A DNA stretch of 64,000 nt from Leptospiraceae bacterium (lineage in GTDB: Bacteria; Spirochaetota; Leptospiria; Leptospirales; Leptospiraceae). Shown here one piece after another: positions 1-7,851 of the stretch. Under the pieces are notes generated by a model, which was not told the origin of the DNA, ran no database searches, and saw only the letters and a list, made by a program, of their open reading frames with translations. Position 1 is the first letter of the stretch; each line of letters begins with the position of its first letter. Both the position numbers and the translations under genes were made by a program. The DNA lies in the NCBI GenBank assembly GCA_015075105.1, contig JABTUZ010000001.1, positions 1,003,001 to 1,067,000 of the forward strand, written 5' to 3'.

Positions 1-2
1 CA

Positions 3-794
3 CCTCTTGCAACACTACAAAACGCAGTGCAGTTTGCACAAAGTTATTTCGATAAGAATTCTTTAAAAATTACTTCAAGCCAAAGAAAGTCTCTTAGTTT
101 AAAAGCAGGGCAAGACCCGTTTTTTATTTATGAAACAGACACAAAAAGAATCTGGTTCTGGAATGGTTTGTCTATGACGCTTATTACAAACGACTTTGGA
201 GTTTGCGATATTAACGTTCTTAGGCTTGCGTCAAACGTAGCCGATACCGAAACCGTTACCATTGACGGCACTGTTTTCGAGTATGACAGGGCTAACAACG
301 GAGTAGTTTCTGGAAACATAGCAGTAACAGGTCATGCAGATGATACCCCTGCAAATGCGTCAACAGTGATTGTTGATAAAATCAACTCGCTAACAAGTCT
401 TGGATTTTCTGCAATCAGGCTTTCCGCAAATGAGATTTTAATTGTATGGAAAACTCCAGGCGTTTATGCAAAAGCATGTTCGGAAACACTTGCGGGAGTA
501 AACAATGGTTTTGCTTCAGCTACCAGCTTTGGAGGTAAAAATCCTGGCGAGAAAACAGAACATTCGATTGCACGTGTCCCTAATGCTCAAGAGGTAGTAC
601 TTGGAAATATGCACTTTCTTTTTGATTCAACCCCAACGTTATTAGAAGTTCGTGTTTTTGTAACGGCAACTCCGGGGGTAGCTAAGGCATGGGATGGGAC
701 TATAACAATTTCCGGAAATCGGCTTACGTTGGATAATACAGGCGGTACGGACTGGGCGGCCACTGACACAATAGTAGTAACTGTACTTCAATAG
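3..794 (+). CDS. phage surface/fibre-like protein, 5' end outside window
   Basis: The reading frame is open to the left edge and a GTG at 27 is the first start-like codon inside, so the gene very probably begins upstream of the window. The 255 residues visible from that GTG are rich in Thr, Gly, Asn and Val. They have the alternating beta-strand look of phage fibre or decoration proteins, including a DPFFIYETDTKRIWFWNG stretch of the kind seen in virion surface domains. It is directly coupled (TAGATG) to the next gene. It lies two small genes upstream of the prohead protease, so a head-surface or fibre role is inferred from context. The exact family is not recognised. Confidence 0.6.
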   Translation, partial: PLATLQNAVQFAQSYFDKNSLKITSSQRKSLSLKAGQDPFFIYETDTKRIWFWNGLSMTLITNDFGVCDINVLRLASNVADTETVTIDGTVFEYDRANNGVVSGNIAVTGHADDTPANASTVIVDKINSLTSLGFSAIRLSANEILIVWKTPGVYAKACSETLAGVNNGFASATSFGGKNPGEKTEHSIARVPNAQEVVLGNMHFLFDSTPTLLEVRVFVTATPGVAKAWDGTITISGNRLTLDNTGGTDWAATDTIVVTVLQ

Positions 795-1085
795 ATGAAA
801 TTTGTCCACCCAAACGACCAAGAGAGAGGTGAAATTCAAAATAATTTCACCCTTCAGGGTTCTGGTGGGGCTTTGGTCCTGAATGACAGAGACAAGCTCT
901 ACTTAATTACGGAAGTTCGAGCTTCAGGTGCTTGGTCGTGTAATTATACTAATTCAAAAGGGGAATCATATACCAGAAATGGAAGCGGAAATACATTGCT
1001 TCATCCGCCCTGGAGTGCAGAAATTTTAGTATTTTCAGGAATTTTAGAGGTGAGTGGGTATTTTATGGAAGTGGGAAATGTCTGA
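795..1085 (+). CDS. small phage structural protein, unknown
   Basis: This 96-aa protein has its ATG immediately after the TAG of the preceding gene, so translation is coupled. The composition is beta-rich with Gly and Ser (for example LQGSGGALVLNDRDKLYLI), without membrane segments or signal peptide. It ends inside the start of the next gene (ATGTCTGA overlap). Its place before the protease, scaffold and capsid genes suggests a minor head or fibre component, but no family is recognised. Confidence 0.55.
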   Translation: MKFVHPNDQERGEIQNNFTLQGSGGALVLNDRDKLYLITEVRASGAWSCNYTNSKGESYTRNGSGNTLLHPPWSAEILVFSGILEVSGYFMEVGNV

Positions 1086-1488
1086 TAAACTAAGAGTTTC
1101 AGTTCTCACAGAAAAAATTCTCGATAGCGGGGCAAAAATCCCTCTACCTGAATCTGTCCATTCCTACCAGTTCATAAATGGAGAGTTGGACGACGGATTC
1201 ATAATCGACAATACTGTTTCAGACACACAGGTCACGCCAGTAGCAATCGATATATCTCAATTTACAGGGATCAATGCAGTTTTAATACGAGGTTCGTATG
1301 TTGACGCTGATCCGGTAAATGGAATTTCTTCAGGCGACCCTGCAAAAATTCAGGTCCGTTTTAATGGCACAGGAATTTGGATGGAATTAGAGGAGTTAAA
1401 CCTTCTTGGATTTACTCCAACACAAATTGAAATAAAAGTCCAGGGAACGAAAAAAATTAAAGTTGGGAGGACTATCAGTGCAACCTAA
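1078..1488 (+). CDS. small phage structural protein, unknown
   Basis: The chosen start is the ATG at 1078 (MSDKLRV), which overlaps the previous stop by 8 bases; a longer reading from 1054 would overlap it by more than 30. The resulting 136-aa protein is mostly predicted beta, with a central QVTPVAIDISQFTGINAVLIRG segment. It has no signal peptide. It overlaps the protease gene by 11 bases, so the four genes form one translational unit. A head-decoration or fibre-associated role is possible from position only. Confidence 0.6.
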   Translation: MSDKLRVSVLTEKILDSGAKIPLPESVHSYQFINGELDDGFIIDNTVSDTQVTPVAIDISQFTGINAVLIRGSYVDADPVNGISSGDPAKIQVRFNGTGIWMELEELNLLGFTPTQIEIKVQGTKKIKVGRTISAT

Positions 1489-2347
1489 TTTTATCCCATT
1501 TATCAAAAGTTCGGCGATCGTTGAGGTTGAACGAAATGGCGATTACCTGAATACAATTATGCTTGTATCTACTCCGAAGAGAGATGAGCAGGGCGACATG
1601 GTTTTATCAGAGGCATGGCTAAATAAAACAGACATGGATTATTCCAGTAAAAAAGCAGTCATTGATTGGAATCATTACTCACGCCTATTACCATTTCAAA
1701 AGTCGTCATCAATTCAGGAAAAAGCAAACAATGAAAAACTCGGTAACGAGGCAATCATTGGAGTCCCATCAGGGAGAAAATTCTTTACAGAATCCGGAAA
1801 TCTATATTGCGAGAGCAAATGGAATGTCAAAAACCCTTATATTTCTCCATACGTTCCATTGATTAAAGCTGGCTATGAGGGGTTAGAGGCAAGCGCTGGC
1901 GGAGGTTTTTACAAACCTAAACCTGAAACAGTTGCAAAATATGGTGAGAAAACCTATGACCGTGCGAGAATTACACACGTTGCCATTTGCCCGGCCGGAG
2001 AAGCCATTAACGATGAAACTGAAATCAAAATGTTGAAATCGTCTATTGCAAACGAATTTGATATAGATTATTCGGATGTTCCAGTAACAGATTCTATGAT
2101 AATTCCGGTTAACGCGATTGAGAATATTTCAGAGAAAGCAGAGCAGAGAATTTTTGAATTCATTATCAACTCATTAGAATACAAACTCTGGGCTACAAAC
2201 AAGCTATTGGAAAAAATTCTTCCAAACCAACCGTTAGATTATGAATTTTATTATGACCATTTCCGTGATTATGGTTTTGGTCGGGATTATGCAAAAAGAC
2301 TGGCTACACAAATGATTATAGAACATGGAGGCGAAAGCAATGGATAA
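1478..2347 (+). CDS. prohead protease, XkdF-like
   Basis: This is a putative serine protease that would process the capsid assembly scaffold. The GTG at 1478 is preferred over the in-frame TTG at 1463 because GGGAGG lies 7 bases before it. The 289-aa protein has the family layout: an N-terminal beta region, a candidate catalytic His in KKAVIDWNHYSRLL (about residue 66), a candidate Ser in GLEASAGGGF (about 139), then the typical RITHVAICPAGEAIN strand. Catalytic assignment is by analogy with prohead proteases. It overlaps the scaffold start (ATGGATAA), and the scaffold and capsid genes follow as expected. Confidence 0.75.
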   Translation: MQPNFIPFIKSSAIVEVERNGDYLNTIMLVSTPKRDEQGDMVLSEAWLNKTDMDYSSKKAVIDWNHYSRLLPFQKSSSIQEKANNEKLGNEAIIGVPSGRKFFTESGNLYCESKWNVKNPYISPYVPLIKAGYEGLEASAGGGFYKPKPETVAKYGEKTYDRARITHVAICPAGEAINDETEIKMLKSSIANEFDIDYSDVPVTDSMIIPVNAIENISEKAEQRIFEFIINSLEYKLWATNKLLEKILPNQPLDYEFYYDHFRDYGFGRDYAKRLATQMIIEHGGESNG

Positions 2348-3113
2348 AGATAAAAAAGAAGGTTTAATGGATAAAATGACAAATTTTTTCAAATCGGAAA
2401 ACAGTAAGACAGAGGACAAGGTTGATAAAACTTCTCCAGTGGTCCCACCTTCAGACGAAAAACCACAAACAGACATCGACGATACTGTTTTGGACGAACT
2501 CATGCAGAAACTCGAATCAAACGAAGTTCAGGTAACTGAGGAGTCGATCAAGGCATTTTGTGCAAGCAAGAATTTAACCGATGAGCAATGCGCTCAAATC
2601 TGGGATGTTGTCTCAAGCGCTCTTGCAAAAGTAGAGGACGAGACCCAACCAGCACCAACTCCGGAAACGGAAGATAATCCAACTGAAGACATGAAAAAAA
2701 GCAAAGGAGAACATGAGATGTTAGAAGAAATGACTAAATTTATGAAATCAGTTACTGCATACAAGGAGGATGTTGCCTCTCAAAATGAAGCGGTTGCCGC
2801 TCTGATTATCGAAAACAAAAAACTTGGAGAATCAGTTACATCATTGAAAGGAGAGATTGATTTCTTGAAATCTCAGGTAACGAAACTTAGCGGTCAGCCA
2901 GTCGATGTAAAGACTCCGGCAAAAACACCGGACGATATTCCTATCACTCCTTTTCAGAAAAGTCGGTCAGAGATTGTTTCGATTCTTGGACAAGGAGTTC
3001 GAGCAAGAGAACTAAACCTAACGGATGTAACACGATACGAAAGCTCCGGGGTTCTTTCAGAAAACGCACAAAAGTATTTGGTAAATGTATCGTCTCAAGG
3101 AGGAAACAAATGA
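2340..3113 (+). CDS. capsid scaffold protein
   Basis: This gene encodes 257 aa starting at the ATG at 2340, which has GGAGG 7 bases upstream; an ATG at 2325 lacks a site. The protein is acidic and Lys/Glu-rich, with a long coiled coil around residues 140-185 (ENKKLGESVTSLKGEIDFLK region) and Pro/Thr linkers. That is the usual architecture of phage scaffolds. It sits between protease and capsid and is coupled to the capsid gene by ATGA. It is probably cleaved by the upstream protease during head maturation (inference). Function is assigned from architecture and position, not from a specific motif. Confidence 0.7.
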   Translation: MDKDKKEGLMDKMTNFFKSENSKTEDKVDKTSPVVPPSDEKPQTDIDDTVLDELMQKLESNEVQVTEESIKAFCASKNLTDEQCAQIWDVVSSALAKVEDETQPAPTPETEDNPTEDMKKSKGEHEMLEEMTKFMKSVTAYKEDVASQNEAVAALIIENKKLGESVTSLKGEIDFLKSQVTKLSGQPVDVKTPAKTPDDIPITPFQKSRSEIVSILGQGVRARELNLTDVTRYESSGVLSENAQKYLVNVSSQGGNK

Positions 3114-4654
3114 GGTACAAAAACAAAATTTTTACAACACTGGGGATCATTAGTGCCGTGCTTTTTTTTGCAGGTCTCCTGCTTGGAAACGGCTCACTAA
3201 TGATTATGGCGATTGCTCCGACATTCGGCAATTTGGAAGATGTTAGAGAATTTGCAAAATCGTTCAATGCAAATACATCCGGAGTTACGGATTTAACTGC
3301 ATTACAAAACGGTCAAGCACTCTCTATGCACAATTTGGATGAGACTATGGTCTTATTGGCACAGGATTCGGACGAGTACAATTTCTTGAATTCTATGTTT
3401 AATAAAGACACAAAGTCCACTCTTAATGTGTATGGACAAATTCTCGATTGGGGTGGAAACGGCGACTTCTCTTTTGTAGGTGAATCTGATGATGCTGAAT
3501 TCAAAGATGTAATTATCAAAAGAATTGCAAAATCGGTTTCATTTCTTGCGGAAGGTTATGCAATTTCTAAAGTTTTGAATGTTTCTGATACAGGGAATTA
3601 TGATCCTGAAGCCATTCAGATTCAAGGCGCGATCAATAGAATTATGAGAAGCCTTGCATATGGGACATGGTATGGGAACAAATCAATCAATCCACTTGAA
3701 TTTGACGGATTTGTAACTGAACTTGTTTCTAATGGACAGGTTTATGATGCCGGAGGTTCTTTTCCTGCAATCAGCTCACTCAAAGAATTGGTTGTAAATA
3801 TCAGGACAAAATTTGGTCTTGCCAACGAGTTATGGTTACATGACGGCGTTAAAAACGTACTGGATGCCTACTATATCGGCGCAAAAGAATTTGTGATGAA
3901 CGTGGCAAACCCAAGTCTTGGGTACAATATTCCTAATTTGATTGGGGCTCCTCTCAAAGACGGTAAATTGGAATTTAAAACTGATCTTTGGATGAATCGT
4001 CACATGGTGGAACTCCCATCTTACATGGACGCAAATAATGTAAAACAACCAGGTAAGACAAATCCAAATGCTCCGGATGCCCCAACGCTTACTGCGACTG
4101 TGACCGGAGGAACTATTTCAGGATCAAAATGGAGAGACAAGGATTGTAAAGATACTAACGGAGCGGACGCGGTAGTGTCCTATATCGTTGTGGCTTGCAA
4201 TAAATCCGGACGTTCTGCTCAATCTACAACTGTAATTACTGCAGGCGTTATGAGCAAAGGGAAGGCAATAAATCTTGTAATAACACCTGCCGGAACCGGA
4301 ACTGCCGCAACCTATTTCCAAATTTTCAGAGAATCTTATCCTGGAAGCGGAAAGTTTTATCTGACTGAAAGAATTTTGAAATCTGCTACTCCGACAACTG
4401 CATACCAAGACCTGAATGAATGGGTTCCAGGATGCACTGAAGCTGTAGTTGGCGATTTCAATTCTCGGTCTGCGGTTGACCAAAAAAGGACATACCACAT
4501 GCTGAGGTTATTGCCAATGCTACAAACCAAGTTTACTCCGAACGCTGTATATCAGAGAAAACTTGCTGGTATGGTAGAATGGTATGGCGGGCTTGCTGTC
4601 CTTCAACCACTCAGATTCTACCTCATCAAAAACCTTCCGACAACCTTGTCGTAG
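3110..4654 (+). CDS. major capsid protein, SU10-like
   Basis: This 514-aa protein is the likely shell subunit. It follows scaffold and protease and has a strong AAGGAGG site 6 bases before the ATG. The body from about residue 32 (MIMAIAPTFGNLEDV) reads like capsid proteins of the SU10 group. Residues about 315-430 form an Ig/FN3-like insertion (PDAPTLTATVTGG through PTTAYQDLNEW) before a C-terminal return to the core fold. Oddly, residues 8-32 are a hydrophobic membrane-like segment that the strong ribosome site forces into the product unless an internal start or processing removes it. A terminator lies just downstream. Confidence 0.78.
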   Translation: MRYKNKIFTTLGIISAVLFFAGLLLGNGSLMIMAIAPTFGNLEDVREFAKSFNANTSGVTDLTALQNGQALSMHNLDETMVLLAQDSDEYNFLNSMFNKDTKSTLNVYGQILDWGGNGDFSFVGESDDAEFKDVIIKRIAKSVSFLAEGYAISKVLNVSDTGNYDPEAIQIQGAINRIMRSLAYGTWYGNKSINPLEFDGFVTELVSNGQVYDAGGSFPAISSLKELVVNIRTKFGLANELWLHDGVKNVLDAYYIGAKEFVMNVANPSLGYNIPNLIGAPLKDGKLEFKTDLWMNRHMVELPSYMDANNVKQPGKTNPNAPDAPTLTATVTGGTISGSKWRDKDCKDTNGADAVVSYIVVACNKSGRSAQSTTVITAGVMSKGKAINLVITPAGTGTAATYFQIFRESYPGSGKFYLTERILKSATPTTAYQDLNEWVPGCTEAVVGDFNSRSAVDQKRTYHMLRLLPMLQTKFTPNAVYQRKLAGMVEWYGGLAVLQPLRFYLIKNLPTTLS

Positions 4655-4688
4655 GAATTTTCTTGAGATTAACTGAAAATAGAGGATG

Positions 4689-4714
4689 CCCCGGTGTAAA
4701 AGCCGGGGTTTTTT
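4689..4714 (+). terminator. rho-independent terminator after capsid gene
   Basis: The stem CCCCGG (4689-4694) pairs with CCGGGG (4703-4708) across an 8-base loop and is followed directly by six T residues. It lies 35 bases after the capsid stop. It would separate or attenuate transcription between the head genes and the polyvalent-protein genes. It also argues against the ATG at 4686, inside the hairpin, as the start of the next gene. Confidence 0.85.
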
Positions 4715-4739
4715 ATATTTATCTAAAAGAGATTGGAAC

Positions 4740-7589
4740 ATGCTGACTGCAAACTTAGGAAATACAGATATAGCAACCGTTACAAATGGAGGGGCATTAC
4801 AAAAGCCTGGCGGGATGTCAACGGAAAGACGGGGCTCTGAGAAATTTAACAAACTTGAAATCAGGCTAAAAGACTTTTTCAAAAAACTCCCAAGAATGAT
4901 GAAATCCAAGATAAAAATAAATCACTTAGACGTAAATCTTACACCATCACAGGGACAAAAAGAAGCAGGGAACTACAAAAAAGCTCACATAAAAATTCAT
5001 GGGTTAGACATTACAATTGAGAATCCTAAAGGATCATTTCGGTCAGGAATAGATAAAACCGGAAAGGAATGGAAAAGCAAACTTCACTCTCATTATGGAT
5101 ATATTAAAGGTACAACTGGTCGTGATGGAGACCATGTTGATTGCTTTATCGGACCTAATTCAAAATCCGAAATCGTCTATGTCGTAAATCAAATCAATCC
5201 TGAAACTGAAAGATTCGATGAACACAAAGCAATGATCGGCTACAATTCAGAGAATGACGCTGAAGAAGCATACATTGAAAACTATCATACCGGATGGCAA
5301 GGGCTGGATGAAATAATCCCTATGACAATTTCTCAATTCAAAGATTGGCTGAATAAATCCGACACTACAAAAAAAGCAAAGGAACTATTTCATAAATCAT
5401 CGTCGGTTGCCGGAATAGGCGAGGTTCACACATGGTCTGATGGATCGAAACATCGAAAAACTGCAATTGGTTGGGTTCTCGTATCTGAAGGAAAAAATTC
5501 CGGCTCAAATACATCATCCCAGGCAACACAAAAAAAAGATGAGAAATCAGGAAACATAGATCAAAAGGCCGTCTATGAAAAAAAAGCAGTAGAGGCATTA
5601 GGGCGATGGAAAGAATTTGAAGAAGAAGCAAAAAAGAAAGCCAGGGAACGAATTGCAAAAACTCCTCCCGAAAAACGGGCTCAAATGTTCGACATTAAAA
5701 ATGCTGAGCCTGGGGATATTGTTAGAGTTGAAAGACCGATTGACGGGCGTGTAAATCGGGGCCATTTGGCAAAAGTTTTGGATAAAGTGGAAGGGCATTT
5801 AAAAGTTATGTTACCGTCTGGTAGCATATTTTTGTTTTTAGCCGCAGATTTGGCATTTGCAAAATCAAACCGTGAGATAAAAATTTCACCTGATGGGACT
5901 ATCCCTTTCTTAAAAGGGAAAAAAGGAAATGTTGGAGAAATCAGAACTTGGGCTGATGGGAATAAATACAAAAAAGTTCGTGAGGGCGCTTGGCAAATGG
6001 TCGGAGAATCCGACACAAAGGGCGCACACCAAGCCGATCTGGAAGAATATACGAAAAAAACAGGGGGTGACAGGTCTGAACATCGAGCTTCGGTAGAGAA
6101 GGCAATGCAAAACAATGCTAAAATCCCGGTCAAAGTCATGCGGGAATATCCATCGCTTCTAGATAAATTCCCAGAATACAAAAAACGAGTATTGGCAATT
6201 GATTCAATCAAGGCGAGGAAAGAACATAAAGAAGTCAAAACAAATCAGAATATTATAAATCCAAACCCTGCAATAAAAGCCGTCGAATCTCTAAAATCGG
6301 GCAATGGAAGTAAAAAAGAATCTCAGATCAAAAGATTAGCCGATACTCTAAGGACATTAAATTTCGGGAAAACACCAAAAGGATTTCCACAGAAAACTTA
6401 CGATAAGCTATGGAATCTTGATTCAAAACTTGGAGAATTAAAATCCAAGGTATACAATTTAAAAAAGAAATCTCTACCTCAATCCTTACGAAAAGTTGGC
6501 AAAGATAAAGAGCGGAAAGAATTTTCTGTAAACAAAAATAAGAAGCTCAAAGAGTTCCAAAATAAAATTGGAGAATTGTTACGAAAAGGGCGCGGTTTAA
6601 AAAAAGAAGGGCTTTCAGATACATCGTCTGGTTTTAAATCGGGTCAGAAAATAGCAATAGACGCAATCAATTCTTTGAAATCATTAAAACATGGTGAGTT
6701 GCCTAATAAACAAGCCACTGGAGTAATTGATGCTATCGGAGAATTAAAAAAATCTCAGTCCAAAGAATTGAAAGCAAAGATGAAAATTGCTGAAGCAGAA
6801 GTAAAAATGGACAAAATGCCGGAACTCAAGCCTAATCCGACAGGTATGTGGGAAGACTCTATGAATGGACTACCGAATGAGACATGGGAATTACATTTTG
6901 ATGGTGATCCACAAAAAGGAGGGAAACCTAAACCGGAAAGACAAAAGTTACATGATTTTATAAAAGGGAAAAGTCTTGATCATGTGGAGCCCGTGAACGT
7001 AAATCAACAACCTTTTGCGCTTCTATTGATGGGCGGACCTGCTTCAGGTAAGAGTTCGATTATGAAAAATATGGGGATTAATAGCACGGAATTTGTATTC
7101 GCGGATGCGGACGAGATAAAGGAAAGGCTCCCTGAATATCGTGTAGGCGTAAAAAATCGAATTAGGAAAGCCGCCGCAATGGCTCACGAAGAAAGTTCTT
7201 ACATTGTAAAAAGCATTCGAGAACAGGCAATGGAAGACCGAAAAAATCTTGTGATAGATGCTGTTGGGAGTAATCCAGAATCCTACTTAAACAACATTGC
7301 CAAATTGAGAAAGCAAGGATACAGAATACATTTGGTAATGGCTGATTGTCCATTGGAAGTGGCACTGCCGAGAGCAATCGAAAGAAGTGAGGTAACCGGT
7401 CGATATATTCCAGAAAACTACATGAAAGACGCATATCCGAAAATACCGGATTCATTCAAGACGGTATCGCACGAATGCGATGAAGCGATAGTTGTTTCTA
7501 CAAATATTAAACCGTATGAAATACCTCCTATTCTTTACAAGAAAAGTGATGGACAAGCGAATGTGAATGACATAAAATGGAGTAAATAA
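4740..7589 (+). CDS. polyvalent protein: InPase domain plus zeta-toxin-like kinase
   Basis: This is a 949-aa multidomain phage protein. The ATG at 4740 is chosen because the earlier one lies in the terminator. Residues about 80-205 match the phage polyvalent InPase domain (HSHYGYIKGTTGRDGDHVDC, then HTGWQGLDEI). Two related WxDGxKxxK motifs occur near residues 220-245 and 395-420 (VHTWSDGSKHRK and IRTWADGNKYKK). A long Lys/Glu-rich helical middle follows. Residues about 755-940 resemble a zeta-toxin kinase, with P-loop LMGGPASGKSS and NLVIDAVGS. Such proteins are thought to be virion-packaged and injected (known for the class, not shown here). No obvious epsilon antitoxin is fused. Confidence 0.82.
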   Translation: MLTANLGNTDIATVTNGGALQKPGGMSTERRGSEKFNKLEIRLKDFFKKLPRMMKSKIKINHLDVNLTPSQGQKEAGNYKKAHIKIHGLDITIENPKGSFRSGIDKTGKEWKSKLHSHYGYIKGTTGRDGDHVDCFIGPNSKSEIVYVVNQINPETERFDEHKAMIGYNSENDAEEAYIENYHTGWQGLDEIIPMTISQFKDWLNKSDTTKKAKELFHKSSSVAGIGEVHTWSDGSKHRKTAIGWVLVSEGKNSGSNTSSQATQKKDEKSGNIDQKAVYEKKAVEALGRWKEFEEEAKKKARERIAKTPPEKRAQMFDIKNAEPGDIVRVERPIDGRVNRGHLAKVLDKVEGHLKVMLPSGSIFLFLAADLAFAKSNREIKISPDGTIPFLKGKKGNVGEIRTWADGNKYKKVREGAWQMVGESDTKGAHQADLEEYTKKTGGDRSEHRASVEKAMQNNAKIPVKVMREYPSLLDKFPEYKKRVLAIDSIKARKEHKEVKTNQNIINPNPAIKAVESLKSGNGSKKESQIKRLADTLRTLNFGKTPKGFPQKTYDKLWNLDSKLGELKSKVYNLKKKSLPQSLRKVGKDKERKEFSVNKNKKLKEFQNKIGELLRKGRGLKKEGLSDTSSGFKSGQKIAIDAINSLKSLKHGELPNKQATGVIDAIGELKKSQSKELKAKMKIAEAEVKMDKMPELKPNPTGMWEDSMNGLPNETWELHFDGDPQKGGKPKPERQKLHDFIKGKSLDHVEPVNVNQQPFALLLMGGPASGKSSIMKNMGINSTEFVFADADEIKERLPEYRVGVKNRIRKAAAMAHEESSYIVKSIREQAMEDRKNLVIDAVGSNPESYLNNIAKLRKQGYRIHLVMADCPLEVALPRAIERSEVTGRYIPENYMKDAYPKIPDSFKTVSHECDEAIVVSTNIKPYEIPPILYKKSDGQANVNDIKWSK

Positions 7590-7600
7590 GGAAGGTTGAT

Positions 7601-7792
7601 ATGAGCGAAAATGTTCAGAAAGAAATCAAAACAAGACAGGCTACCACTTCCGAAGAAATCACGAGAAGGATACAGGAAAACTTCGGGAAATTCTATGCTG
7701 AAGAATTGAAAGAATATGAAAATTTAAAAAGCCAGCCAAAAATTTGTGATCCATCAAAGCGCGAGGGGATTGAAATGATCCCAATCGAATAG
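7601..7792 (+). CDS. small helical protein between two toxin-bearing genes
   Basis: This encodes 63 aa, with AAGGAAGG ahead of the ATG and 11 bases separating it from the zeta-domain gene. It is charged and mostly helical (SEEITRRIQENFGKFYAEELKEYENL) with a short Pro-containing tail. There are no membrane segments. It is unrecognised. Its position between the zeta-kinase protein and the ParB/PBECR protein makes an antitoxin or loading-partner role conceivable, but nothing in the sequence proves it. Confidence 0.6.
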   Translation: MSENVQKEIKTRQATTSEEITRRIQENFGKFYAEELKEYENLKSQPKICDPSKREGIEMIPIE

Positions 7793-7851
7793 CTTCACAC
7801 ATTTTAAACTCTTGACAAAACAGTAAAATATCCTTTCCGTCCATTCTCTAT

